A stretch of DNA of 64,000 nt, from positions 16,206,474-16,270,473 of the forward strand of contig OY970833.1 of NCBI GenBank assembly GCA_963853835.1, in the 5' to 3' direction. The notes beneath the pieces were generated by a model. That model saw nothing but the letters and a program-made list of their open reading frames with translations. It made no database searches and was not told the DNA's origin. Position numbers and translations under genes: made by a program. Origin of the DNA: Calendula officinalis. Taxonomy: Eukaryota > Streptophyta > Magnoliopsida > Asterales > Asteraceae. Shown here one piece after another: positions 1-10,500 of the stretch; within the stretch, counting starts at the first letter, position 1; each line of letters begins with the position of its first letter.

Positions 1-799
1 CAGATGTCAGAATCTTCCAGAAAGTGAATTTGTTTTAAAACCCGTTTTTAATAATTTACAAGTCAAGTAGGCATGAAACGGAGACCTGAGCCAAAAGTTA
101 TGGCCTTTTTAGTAAAGCCCCTTTCGATTCTGCCTGTAACTCCTAGACCGTAACTGGGCTCACGTTCCACAAGATATCAACGGAAAGCTCGGAATGTAAA
201 CTGCATAAGTCGAGAAGAATCGGGATCGTCATTTCGTCCCGAAGCACGTCAAAATCCGTCGAAAAGGCCGATGACAGAATCAGCCAGAAAGTAAATTTGT
301 TTTAAAACTCGTTTTTAATAATTTACAAGTCAAGTAGGCCTGAAACGAAGACCCGAGCCAAAAGTTATGGCCTTTTCAGTAAAGCTTCTTTCGATTCTGC
401 TTGCAACTCCTTACCATAAGTGGGCTCACGATCCACAAGATATAACCGGAAAGCTCAGAACGTAAACTACAGGAGTCGAGAAGGCACGGGATCGTGATTC
501 TATACCGAAGCAGGTCAAAATCTGTCAAGAAGGCAGATGCCAGAATCTGCCAGAAACTGAATTTGCTTTAAAACCCGTTTTAAATAATTTACAAGTTAAG
601 TAGGCATGAAAGGGAGACCCGAGCCAAAATTTATGGCCTTTTCAGTAAAGCCCCTTTCGATTCTGCCTGCAACTCCTTGACCGTAAGTGGACTCATGATC
701 CACAAGATATCAATGAAAAGCTCGGAATGTAAGCTACGAGAGTCGAGAAGGCACGGGATCGTGGTTCTATGCCGAAGCAGGTCAAAATCCGTCGAGAAG

Positions 800-1400
800 G
801 CAGATGACAGACTCTACCAGAAAGTGAATTTGTTTTAAAACTAGTTTTTAATAATTAACAAGTTAAGTTGGCGTGAAACGGAGACCCGAGAGAATAGTTA
901 TGGCCTTTAGAGTAAAGCCCCTTTCAATTGTGCATGTAACTCCTAGACCGTAAGTGGGCTCACGATCCAGAAGATATCAACGGAAAGCTCAGAACGTAAA
1001 CTACAAGATGCGAAAAGGCAGGTGATCGGGATTCTATGCCGAAGAAAGTCAAAATCCGTAGAGAAGGCAGATGACTGAATCTGCGAGAACGTGATTTTGT
1101 TTTAAAACCCGTTTTTAATAATTTACAAGTCAAGTTTGCCTGAAACGGAGACCCGAGCCAATAGTTATGGCCCTATGAGTAAAGCCCCTTTCAATTGTGC
1201 ATGTAACTCCTAGACCATAAGTGGGCTCGTGATCCAGAAGATATCAACGGAAAGCTCATAACGTAAACTACAAGATGCTAAAAGGCAGGTGATCGTGATT
1301 CTATGCCGAAGAAAGTCAAAATCCGTCGAGAAGGCAGATGACAGAATCTGCCGGAACGTGATTTTGTTTTAAAACCCGTTTTTAATAATTTACAGGTCAA
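800..1400 (+). repeat. Higher-order block, copy 1 (left domain)
   Basis: Two consecutive monomers here recur at ~2493-3360. The first carries CTAGTTTTTAATAATTAAC at 841, repeated at 2534 (offset 1693). The second carries the rare GGCCCTATGAGTAAAG variant. Shared rare variants, such as GAGAGAATAGTTATGG and the CCGTAGAGAAGG form, show common descent rather than general monomer similarity. Confidence 0.75.
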
Positions 1401-2492
1401 GTAGGCACGAAACGGAGACCCGAGCCAAAAGTTATGGCCTTTTTTGTAAAGCCCCTTTCGATTCTGCCTGTAACTCCTAGACCGTAACTGGGCTCACGAT
1501 CAACAAGATATCAACAGAAAGCTCAGAATGTAAACTACAAAAGTCGAGAAGACAAGGGATCGTGATTCTGTCCCGAAGCATCTCAAAATCCGTCGAGAAG
1601 GCAGATGACACAAATCTGCAAGAAAGTGAATTTGTTTTAAAACTCGTTTTTAATAATTTACAAGTCAAGTAGGCCTGAAACGGAGACCCGAGCTAAAAGT
1701 TATGGCCTCTTCATTAAAGCCCCTTTCGATTCTGCCAGTAACTCCTAGGCCATAAGTGGGCTCACGATCCACAAGATATCAACGGAAAGCTCATAACGTA
1801 AACTACAACAGGCGAGAAGGTACGGGATCGTGATTCAATGCGGAAGCAGGTCAAAATCCGTCGAGAGTAACTGGGCTCACGATCCACAAGAAATCAACAG
1901 AAAGCTCGGAATGTGAACTACAAGAGTTGAGAAGGCACAAGATCGTGATTCTGTCCCGAAGCAGGTCAAAATCTGTCGAGAAGGGAATTTGTTTTTAAAC
2001 TCGTTTTTAATAATTTACAAGTCAAGTTGGCCTGAAATGGAGACCCAAGCCAATAGTTATGGCCTTTTGAGTAAAGCCCCTTACAATTGTGCATGTAACT
2101 CCTAGACCATAAGTGGGCTCACGATCCAGAAGATATCAACGGAAAGTACAGAACATAAACTACAAGATGCGAAAAGGCAGGTGATCGTGATTCTATGCCG
2201 AAGAAAGTCAAAATCCGTCGAGAAGGCAGATGACAGAATCTGCCAGTACGTGATTTTGTTTTAAAACCCGTTTTTAATAATTTACAAGTCAAGTAGGCAT
2301 GAAACGGAGAGTCGAGCAAAAAGTTATGGCCTTTTCAGTAAAGCCCCTTTCGATTCATCCAGTAACTCCTAGACCGTAACTGGGCTCACGATCCATAAGA
2401 AATCAACAGAAAGCTCTGAATGTAAACTACAAGAGTTGAGAATGCACGGGATCGTGATTCTGTCCCGAAGCAGGTCAAAATCCGTCGAGAAG

Positions 2493-3360
2493 GCAGATGA
2501 CAGAATCTACCAGAAAGTGAATTTGTTTTAAAACTAGTTTTTAATAATTAACAAGTTAAGTTGGCGTGAAACGGAGACCCGAGAGAATAGTTATGGCCTT
2601 TAGAGTAAAGCCCCTTTCAATTGTGCATGTAACTCCTAGACCGTAAGTGGGCTCACGATCCAGAAGATATCAACGGAAAGCTCAGAACGTAAACTACAAG
2701 ATGCGAAAAGGCAGGTGATCGGGATTCTATGCCGAAGAAAGTCAAAATCCGTAGAGAAGGCAGATGACTGAATCTGCGAGAACGTGATTTTGTTTTAAAA
2801 CCCATTTTTAATAATTTACAAGTCAAGTTTGCCTGAAACGGAGACCCGAGCCAGTAGTTATGGCCCTATGAGTAAAGCCCCTTTCAATCGTGCATGTAAC
2901 TCCTAGACCGTTAGTGGGCTCACGATCCAGAAGATATCAACGGAAAGCTCAGAACGTAAACTACAAGATGCGAAAAGGCAGGTGATCGGGATTCTATGCC
3001 GAAGAAAGTCAAAATCCGTAGAGAAGGCAGATGACTGAATCTGCGAGAACGTGATTTTGTTTTAAAACCCGTTTTTAATAATTTACAAGTCAAGTTTGCC
3101 TGAAACGGAGACCCGAGCCAGTAGTTATGGCACTATGAGTAAAGCCCCTTTCAATTGTGCATGTAACTCCTAGACCATAAGTGGGCTCATGATCCAGAAG
3201 ATATCAACGGAAAGCTCATAACGTAAACTACAAGATGCTAAAAGGCAGGTGATCGTGATTCTATGCCGAAGAAAGTCAAAATCCGTCGAGAAGGCAGATG
3301 ACAGAATTTGCCGGAACGTGATTTTGTTTTAAAACCCGTTTTTAATAATTTACAAGTCAA
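2493..3360 (+). repeat. Higher-order block, copy 2 with one extra monomer
   Basis: This is the counterpart of the block at 800-1400. The first monomer aligns at offset 1693 and the last at offset 1960, a difference of exactly one 267-bp monomer. The extra unit is visible as two adjacent near-copies with TTTAAAAC landmarks at 2794 and 3061. This is a local single-monomer duplication inside an already duplicated block. Confidence 0.7.
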
Positions 3361-4460
3361 GTAGGCCTGAAACAGAGACCCGAGCCAAAAGTTATGGCCT
3401 TTTCAGTAAAGCCCCTTTCGATTCTGCCTGTAACTCCTAGACTGTAACTGGACTCACGATCAACAAGATATCAACGGAAAGCTCTGAATGTGAACGACAA
3501 GAGTTGAGAAGGCATGGGATCGTGATTCTGTCCCGAAGCAGGTCAGAATCCGTCGAGAAGGCAAATGACAGAATCTACCAGAAAGTGAATTTGTTTTAAA
3601 ACTCGTTTTTAATAATTAACAAGTCAAGTTGGCGAGAAACGGAGACCCGAGCGAATAGTTATGGCCTTTTGGGTAAAGCCCCTTTCAGTTGTGCATGTAA
3701 TTCCTAGACCGTAAGTGGGCTCACGATCCAGAAGATATCAACGGCAAGCTGAGAACGTAAACTACAAGATGCGAAAAGGCAGGTGATCGTGATTCTTTGC
3801 CGAAGAAAGTCAAAATCCATCGAGAAGGCAGATGACAGAATCTGCCAGAACGTGATTTTGTTTTAAAACCCGTTTTTAATATCTTACAAGTCAAGTAGGC
3901 ATGAAACGGAGACCCGAGCCAAAACTATGACCTTTTCAGTAAAGCCCCTTTTGATTCTGCCTGTGACTCCTAGACCGTAACTGGGCTCACGATCCACAAG
4001 ATATCAACGGAAAACTCGGAATTTAAACTACATATGTCGAGAAGGAAGGGGATCGTAATTCTGTCCCGAAGCAGGTCAAAATCCGTCGAAAAGGCAGATG
4101 ACAGAATCAGCCAGAAAGTGAATTTGATTTAAAACTCGTTTTTAATAATTTACAAGTCAAATAGGCCTGAAACGGAGACACGAGCCAAACGTTATGGCCT
4201 TTTCAGTAAAGCTCCTTTCGATTCTTCCTACAACTCCTTGAGCGTAAGTGGATTCACAATCCACAAGATATCAACGAAAAGCTCAGAATGTAAACTACGA
4301 GAGTCGAGAAGGCACGGGATCGTGATTCTATGCCGAAGCAGGTCAAAATCCGTTGAGAAAGCAGATGACAGAATCTACCAGAAAGTGAATTTGTTTTAAA
4401 ACTCGTTTTTAATAATTTGCAAGTCAAGTTGGCCTGTAACGAAGACCCGAGCCAATAGTT

Positions 4461-5349
4461 AGGTAAAAATCCGTCGAGAAGGTAGATGACAGAATCTCAC
4501 AGAAAGTGAATTTGTTTTAAAACTCGTTTTTAAAAATGTACAAGTCAAGTAGGCCTGAAACGGAGACCCGAGCCAAAAGTTATGGCCTTTTCAGTAAAGC
4601 CCCTTTCGATTCTGCATGTATCTCCTAGACCGTAATTGGGCTCACGGTCCAAAAGATATCAACGGAAAGCTCAGAATGTATACTACAAGAGTCGAGAAGG
4701 CACGGGATCGTGATTCTATGCCGAAGCAGGTCAAAATCCATCGAGAAGGCAGATGACAGAATCTGCCAGAAAGTGAATTTGTTTTGAAACCCGTTTTTAA
4801 TAATTTACAAGTCAAGTAGGCATGAAACGTAGACCCGAGCCAAAAGTTATGGCCTCTTCAGTAAAGCCCCTTTCGATTCTGCCTTTAACTCCTAGACAGT
4901 AACTAGACTCACGATCCACAAGATATCAACGGAAAGCTCGGAATGTAAACTACAAAAGTCGAGAAGGCACGGGATCGTGATTCTATCCCGGAGTAGGTCA
5001 AAATACATCGAGATGGCAAATGACAGAATCTCCCAGAAAGTGAAGTTGTTTTAAAACTCATTTTTAATAATTTACAAGTCAAGTAGGCCTGAAACGGAGA
5101 CCCGAGCAAAAAGTTATGGCCTTTTCAGTAAAGCCCCTTTCGATTCTGCCTGTATCTCCTAGACCGTAATTGGGCTCACGGTCCAATAGATATCAACGGA
5201 AAGCTCAGAACGTATACTACAAGAGTCGAGAAGGCACGGGATCGTGATTCTATGCCGAAGCAAGTCAAAATCCGTCGAGAAGGCAGATGACAGAATCTGC
5301 GTGAAAGTGAATTTGTTTTAAAACCCGTTTTTAATAATTTACAAGTCAA
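4461..5349 (+). repeat. Satellite, left flank of the retroelement (class-b-like monomers)
   Basis: After a deletion scar at ~4461 (GCCAATAGTT joined directly to AGGTAAAAATCC), the monomers switch to the classes found right of the retroelement. They show TGTATCTCCTAGACCG, CACGGTCCAAAAGATATC and GTATACTACAAGAG. The array stops at 5349 within ATTTACAAGTCAA, where the LTR begins. The monomer classes on both sides of the element match, so the element sits in one array domain. Confidence 0.85.
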
Positions 5350-5528
5350 TGTAACATACGAGTTCTAAATTTAAGTATTTTAATTGTTAAGTTCATTATA
5401 AGTTGATAAATGATAAGGAATTAAGTCTTGACAGTTAAAATTTTTGATAAAAAAATCTGTGTTAGGGGTGTTTGATTAAGTGGGATAAGTTAAAAGAGAC
5501 AAAAAGCTGAAAATTGCAGCATCTGGGT

Positions 5529-5687
5529 AGATAGCGGCGCTATCTTGGCTAGTTTCGACAGCAACCCATTTTAGCGATGGGTAAACGCGAAAATTGCGAG
5601 ATAGCGGTGCTATCTTGAAAGATAGCGGCGCTAAAATGCGCGGGGTGGAGATAGCGGCGCTATCTTGTGCAGATAGCGGCGCTATCT
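5529..5687 (+). repeat. Palindromic repeat cluster in the 5' LTR
   Basis: The 17-nt near-perfect palindrome AGATAGCGGCGCTATCT occurs at 5529, 5649 and 5671. A one-base variant is at 5599 (centre GGT) and a half copy at 5620. Each has 7-bp arms (AGATAGC/GCTATCT) around a 3-nt centre. The matching cluster in the other LTR is at 12112-12263. Function is unknown. Possibilities are a structured leader RNA, a protein-binding cluster, or simple local duplication. Confidence 0.85.
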
Positions 5688-7000
5688 CGTGCTGTCTGGC
5701 ATAAAATCGGGTTTTTGACCCATTTCAGCTCTTTTTTCTTCATAAATCGAGTTGGTGACTGCTCTGGGCGATTTTGGTAAATCAAGGTCGAATATTGGTG
5801 CAAATCAAAGGAGTTTTCATCATAAGATCAAGCTATAAAGGTATGATGCTTAGCTTTTGTTCATGCAAGTTATTTAGGGTTAAAAATTGGAGAAGAATCA
5901 AGAATCTTAGTTAGGGTTTGGGTCACAAGTATGAAATTTTGAGATGTATGTTATGTGTAGCAGGTTTCTAGCAATGAGAGTTTTAGTTAGCACGTGATTA
6001 TACTCAAATTTTAGATAAATTGGTAGTCTAGGGTTATGGTTCATCACCAAATTGGGGGAAATTGATGACTAAGGTTTATCCTAGATATGATTATGGTTTA
6101 GAATTGTTGTTGAGATGTGTATGCTTGTGTTAGGTAAGCAATTGGGAGATTGTGGTGATTACATCAATCAGTGATATTGAAATTGTGATTAAAGGAAGTG
6201 TTTGGCTCGTGTTGGCAAGTGTTTAATCCCAGGTGAGTTCACTATGTGTAATATGTATACTTATAATTATATATGGATTTACTTATGTTTATATACACTA
6301 TAGTTAGTGGGTTCTTGTATTATTTGACATCCTTGGTTATTATTCGGTTTCCTAGAACATTGAGATCCTTTTGACAAATCTTGTTTTACTTGACCCGTTT
6401 GAGTAGATTGCCTTGAGTGACATTTCATTTCGTGAGGACCCATGGCGGCTCGAGTATTACTTTGTGTAATATGTCGGGCGGTGGACGCGGGAGTACCTGG
6501 CGGAGGAGTGGTATGGACCGTGGTGGTGGAGCTGGATCATGGACTCGGTTAGGGGTGCCATGGTCACGTTCATCGGCCTCATTGCCTAATGGCCTAAGAG
6601 GGAATGACGCACTTTGTTAAATCTGGAATTCTACTTTGATCATTGTTGACCCGGTATTGTCATGTGATGCTTTGTGATGATGTTGTCATGCTAACCCGGT
6701 ACTTTGTCCCGTTACTATTGGTTTGTTTATTTATGATGATTTATATAATTATTTAGTATAACATGATACATTGTGGAACTCACTAAGCTTTATAGCTTAC
6801 ACGTTTAGTTGTTACCATTTTTCAGTGATAGACAAAGGCAACGACAAGTGTGAGTAGGTACTTGAAGTTGGATTTGCTTGAAGCTTAGGAAAGCTTCGCT
6901 TTTGGTATAGTTTAGTATTTTGGTGCTTGTCTTTTGGGATCGTATAGTTGGTTTGTATCCGTTATAGTTAGTTGGTTTATTTGTATGTATGTCTTTTGGG

Positions 7001-7006
7001 TATAAA
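7001..7006 (+). promoter_or_regulatory. Possible TATA box in the LTR
   Basis: TATAAA lies about 85 bases before the LTR end. If used, R plus U5 would be only about 55 bases, which is short, so another start site further upstream in this 1.7-kb LTR is equally possible. No transcript evidence can be read from sequence. Confidence 0.2.
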
Positions 7007-7094
7007 TGTTTTCAAACTTGTATTTTGGAAAATTTCAGAATAATCATTATAAATGTTGTTTAATTGGTATGTTTTGAGCTAGGTCCTTACAATA

Positions 7095-7105
7095 TGGTAT
7101 CAGAG
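7095..7105 (+). other. Primer-binding site (initiator Met tRNA)
   Basis: TGGTATCAGAG lies three bases after the LTR end. It is complementary to the 3' end of plant initiator methionine tRNA, the usual primer for minus-strand synthesis in many plant Ty3/gypsy elements. The next base is A rather than the expected C. Confidence 0.9.
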
Positions 7106-7294
7106 AATTGGTTTGAGTGAACTAGGTATCATTATGGTACTACACTCAAACTTAGGCATTGATGGTATAGTGTATAGGCTAAAGTTTAGGTCGGATACAA
7201 ACCATAGGTTGGATACATAATGGTGGGTCAATAGAAATGCTAGGGTGAGTGTTATTTAATACTTTCATTATATTCTTATAAATTTCAGCTAGGG
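7106..7294 (+). other. Retroelement leader
   Basis: Untranslated stretch between the PBS and the gag start codon. It is AT-rich and shows no open frame of note. The same leader recurs after the second LTR at 13682-13870. Confidence 0.8.
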
Positions 7295-8230
7295 ATGGAT
7301 CAAGGAAGTAGTAATAGTAATAATGAAGGCTCAAGAAGTGCAGAACGTCCTGAATTAAGTTCTTCGGGTCCTCGAACCCAAGGAACAAACCCTAGTAATC
7401 GTGAAGAAGAAGAAAAAGAAAGGGTATCTCCGAGGGAGGAAAGGTTGATGAATAGGATGGCGGACATGGTCCGAGCAACCTTTGAACAATTTGGACGTGA
7501 GGAGAAAGAGAAGTTGAAAGAAAAGGAGAAGGTAGTAGATGAATCCCCGAGTAAGAATCCGGGAACGGTTTCGTTCAAAACTTTTCGTAGTAGTGGTGCC
7601 ACGGATTTCTCGGGTGTGTCGAACCCCGTGGAGGCGTTGTTATGGGTTGAAAATACGGAGAAGGTATTTCGTATTTCTCGTGTGGCCAAGGATGATCAAA
7701 CGATGTATGCCACCGCTATGTTTACCGGGAAGGCCCTAACTGGGTTGAACAACACTTTCAAAATCCTTGAAGAAGAAGAAAAGGATCACATGCCGTGGGA
7801 TGCTTTTAAGGCTCGTTTCCTCGAGCAATACTGCCCTAATGATATGAGGAGAAGATTGGAGAAGGAGTTCTTGGAACTCAAACAAGGAACTTTGTCGGTA
7901 GATGAGTATGAGACATTGCTTAGTCAAAAGGCACAGATTGCCACGAAATACATCCCGACCGAGATTGAGAAGATTCAAATGTTTTTAGAAGGTTTAGGGT
8001 ATGAAATCCAAGACTTTGTGAACAATCGTGATATCCCGTCTTTTGCTAAGGCGGTGGAGTATGCTCGAAGGAGAGAGCATGATTTGAGCCTTCGTGGGGA
8101 GTTGACTCCCGAATCTAAACGTCAAAAGGTTGAACAAACTACTTCGTCTCCATCCGGTCGTTCTAATCGATATACTCCGAATCGTCGAACCCAATCTCAA
8201 GGGTCAACTCGGCCTCGTGGCCAATCCTAA
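7295..8230 (+). pseudogene. gag: Gag capsid region, ends at a stop before the zinc knuckles
   Basis: 311 codons. The start ATG follows CAGCTAGGG, the first long frame after the PBS. Residues ~1-85 are polar and charged, with a Glu/Lys-rich stretch. Residues ~95-270 match the plant retrotransposon Gag capsid domain: FKTFRSSGATDF, NPVEALLWVENTEKVFRI and the later FLEQYCPNDMRRRLEKEFL. Gag assembles the cytoplasmic particle that packages element RNA. The tail is Ser/Arg/Gln-rich. The frame stops at TAA 8228-8230, 90 bases before the first zinc-knuckle cysteines, which lie in the same frame. Either this stop is a mutation or the join is made by splicing or readthrough. The domain call is firm; expression is unlikely. 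Confidence 0.88.
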
Positions 8231-8320
8231 TCATTCTCTATTCAAGTAAGATTGAAGTTAAATTAAATATCATGTTATGTGTATTTTGTGAAATGTGTTT
8301 AACCATTTGAAATATTTAAG

Positions 8321-8785
8321 TCGGATGCTAACCGAGATTGCCAATCTTGTGGCAAGAATCACCGAGGACGGTGTACTAGTGATCGTGGGTCCGTGAAGTG
8401 TTTTGGTTGTTATGAGGAAGGTCAAATAAAATCGAGGTGCCCGAATAAGGATGTTGTTTGTTATGGTTGCGGATTAGTGGGTCATTGGAGACGTCAATGT
8501 CCAAATCCTTCGAATCGAGCTACAGAAAGTCGGGGTTCGGTGCAACAACCCCCACGAGCAGGTGCGTCGGGCAAAAAGGAGGAGGTTCCCAATGCTAGGA
8601 GCCGTGTTTTTCAGTTGACTCCGGAAGAGGCCCGGGAAGACCCTAAAGTTGTTTCTGGTATATTATTTGATTCTGGAGCATCTGACTCTTTCGTCTCTAT
8701 GAAACTTGCTGAATTGTTACCTTTGCTTCCATCACCTTTATTGAACCCATTCTGTGTTGATACTACGGGTAGTGGACCCTGGTAG
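8321..8785 (+). pseudogene. Nucleocapsid zinc knuckles and protease active site (broken)
   Basis: In the same frame as the Gag capsid segment. First comes a Cys/His cluster of the CxxCGxxHxGxC form (C-Q-S-C-G-K-N-H-R-G-R-C). Next is a CCHC knuckle in which the His is replaced by Gln (CFGCYEEGQIKSRC), then an intact CCHC knuckle (CYGCGLVGHWRRQC). These bind nucleic acid. A linker leads to the aspartic protease motif FDSGASDSF, with the active-site Asp codon at 8669-8671. The frame ends at TAG 8783-8785 because of a frameshift near 8777-8779; homologous protease sequence continues in the next frame. The Gln in the first CCHC knuckle would impair zinc binding. Confidence 0.85.
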
Positions 8786-9180
8786 CCGATCGTATATATA
8801 AGGATTGCTCGTTAGAGATAGATGGTCATAATTTTCTAGTAAATCTAGTGTTGATAGATTTTCCAAATTTTGATATTATTATTGTAATGGATTGGATGTC
8901 AAAGTATCATGCTAGCATTTTGTGTTATGAGAAGATGATAAAGATTCTGTTAGGCGGAGAAGAACCTTTGTATGTGTACGGTGATAGTAAAATCAAGAAT
9001 AGAAAGGTGATCTCTTTCTTGAAGGCTAGTAAATTGATGTCCCATGGATATTACCCTTATTTAGCTTATGTTCTCAATCCGGTTGTAGAAGTAAAGAAAT
9101 CAGTGAAAGATGTTCCCATTGTTAAGGAATTCCCGGATGTATTTCCCGAAGATTTACCCGGATTGCCGCCTGATCGAGAA
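8779..9180 (+). pseudogene. Protease C-terminal half and linker to reverse transcriptase
   Basis: Continuation of protease in frame 1, entered by the shift at ~8778. It contains the block LIDFPNFDIIIVMDWMSKYH, the usual 'MDWL' end of plant Ty3/gypsy protease. The linker then ends in FPDVFPEDLPGLPP, which normally precedes RT. A second shift between 9180 and 9182 returns to frame 2 at the start of RT, so the two shifts roughly cancel. A polyprotein cannot be made across this segment without both frame changes. Confidence 0.85.
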
Positions 9181-9181
9181 G

Positions 9182-9907
9182 GAATTTCGAATTGATCTTG
9201 TACCAAGTGCGGCCCCAATCGCCAAAACTCCTTATCGTTTAGCCCTGGCAGATTTGAAAGAAATTATGAAGCAATTGCAAGAGTTGCTTGATAAAGGGTT
9301 CATCCAACCGAGTGTGTCACCGTGGGGTGCACCGGTTTTATTTGTTATGAAGAAAGATGGGTCGATGCGGATGTGTATTGATTATAGAGAACTTAATAAG
9401 GTGACAATCAAGAACAAATACCCGTTACCGAGAATTGATGACCTTTTTGATCAATTGCAAGGTGCAAGTTATTTCTTCAAGATTGACTTGAGGTCTGGTT
9501 ATCATCAGTTGAAGGTTTAAAAAGAAGATGTACCTAAAACCGCATTCCGAACTAGATATGGGCATTATGAATTCTTAGTCATGCCATTCGCTTTAACGAA
9601 TGCTCCGGCCGCTTTTATGGATATGATGAATCGGGTGTGTCGTCCAATGTTGGATAAGTCGGTTATTGTTTTTATCGACGACATCTTGGTATATTCTAAA
9701 TCCGAAAGTGATCATGCATCACACCTTCGTGAAATCCTCAATTTATTACGAAAAGAGAAATTGTATGCTAAATTTTGCAAATGTGAATTTTGGTTGCGCC
9801 AAGTTCAATTCCTTGGTCATGTAGTATCAGGTGAAGGTGTATCGGTCGACCCTTCCAAGATCGAGGCGATTAAGAATTGGGAAGTGCCTCGTAATGCTTC
9901 TGAGATC
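9182..9907 (+). pseudogene. pol: Reverse transcriptase, interrupted by a stop
   Basis: RT copies element RNA to DNA in the particle. The visible blocks, in order, are FRIDLVP, PYRLA, GFIQPSVSPWGAPVLFV, KKDGSMRMCIDYRELN, YPLPRIDDLFDQL and FKIDLRSGYHQL. The first catalytic Asp codon is 9485-9487. TAA at 9518-9520 follows. The same frame then continues with TAFRTRYGHYEFLVMPFALT and the catalytic FIDD at 9671-9682, the Ty3/gypsy version of YxDD. It goes on to QFLGHVVSGEGVSVDPSKIE. The segment ends at an in-frame TGA at 9908-9910, immediately before the conserved SFLGLAGYYSRFI. Catalytic residues are present but two stops break the chain. Confidence 0.93.
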
Positions 9908-9910
9908 TGA

Positions 9911-10500
9911 AGTTTCTTAGGTCTTGCGGGTTATTACAGCCGATTCATTAAAGATTTCTCTCGTATTGTCGTGCCTCTCACAAGTCTTACCCGAAAAGAT
10001 GTGAATTATGAATGGGGTGAGGCACAAGAGAAGGCTTTTAGTATGTTAAAAGATTGTTTGACGAATGCTCCAATTTTGTCATTACCCGTAGGTGAAGAAG
10101 ATTTTGTAGTGTATAGTGATGCATCGAAAATGGGGCTCGGGTGTGTTCTCATGCAATGGGGAAAAGTCATTGCTTATGCATCCCGTCAATTGAAGGAGTA
10201 TGAAAAGAATTACCCGACTCACGATCTTGAGTTATCCGCGGTGGTGTTTGCACTAAAGATTTGGAGGTATTATTTGTATGGGACTAAGTTCCAACTCTTT
10301 ACCGATCATAAGAGTCTCAAATATATATTTAGCCAACAATCGTTGAATATGCGACAACAACATGCTATGGAACTCATAAAAGATTACAATTGTGAGATTT
10401 TGTATCAACCCGGTAAAGCAAACGTAGTCGGAGACGCTTTAAGTCGTAAACCTTATCACTCGAGTATGTGTTATGCAATATCCACCACTACATTGAAGTT
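9911..10500 (+). pseudogene. pol: RNase H domain
   Basis: Opens in frame after the TGA with SFLGLAGYYSRFI, the RT connection. RNase H follows and degrades RNA in the RNA-DNA hybrid. The four acidic residues are all present: Asp of DASKMGLG at 10118, Glu of DLELSAVVFALK at 10229, Asp of TDHKSLKY at 10304 and Asp of GDALSRK at 10433. The LYGTKFQLFTDHKSL and GKANVVGDALSRK blocks are typical of plant Ty3/gypsy. The domain itself is intact from 9911 to 10450, and the stop lies before it. Confidence 0.92.

Larger units (their letters stand above)
1..4460 (+). repeat. Satellite array, left domain A (~267-bp monomer)
   Basis: Head-to-tail tandem repeat. The landmark TGTTTTAAAA recurs at 31, 299, 564 (TGCTTTAAAA) and 831, which gives a period of 265-268 bp. 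Each monomer carries the ordered landmarks TTTTAAAAC, AATAATTTACAAGTCAAG, GAGACCCGAG, AGTTATGGCC, AAGCCCCTTTC, GATATCAACGG and GTCAAAATCCG. This domain has a monomer class I did not see further right. It is marked by CCAGAAGATATC, by AGATGCGAAAAGGCAGGTGATCG and by GAACGTGATTTTG. Two internal deletion scars shorten monomers, near 1867 and near 1985. No gene is present; the short open frames here are satellite shadows. Confidence 0.95.
5350..7091 (+). repeat. 5' LTR (1742 bp)
   Basis: It starts TGTAACATACGAG and ends CCTTACA, so the ends form the 5-bp inverted repeat TGTAA/TTACA with canonical TG...CA. The same sequence recurs at 11937-13667. The PBS begins three bases after the end. By eye about 17 substitutions plus two small indels separate the two LTRs over the first ~360 bp, with fewer differences later, so the insertion is not recent. 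A 67-codon open frame at 6417-6620 occurs in both LTRs but has no family resemblance I recognise and is probably chance. Confidence 0.93.

Noticed and set aside
1..5349. CRISPR-like array of direct repeats
   Set aside because: Repeat units are long, contiguous and without unique spacers; this is a plant satellite.
5345..5349. GTCAA as target-site duplication
   Set aside because: The right LTR is followed by internal sequence and the far end is deleted, so no matching copy can be expected or found.
6417..6620. 67-codon frame in the LTR, repeated at 12993-13196
   Set aside because: It is duplicated only because the LTR is. It has no recognisable family and no sign of coding constraint.
7300..7689. 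129-codon minus-strand frame across gag, and other antisense frames in 7.2-11.6 kb
   Set aside because: They are shadows of the gag and pol coding strand, with low-complexity Ser/Leu/Phe runs.
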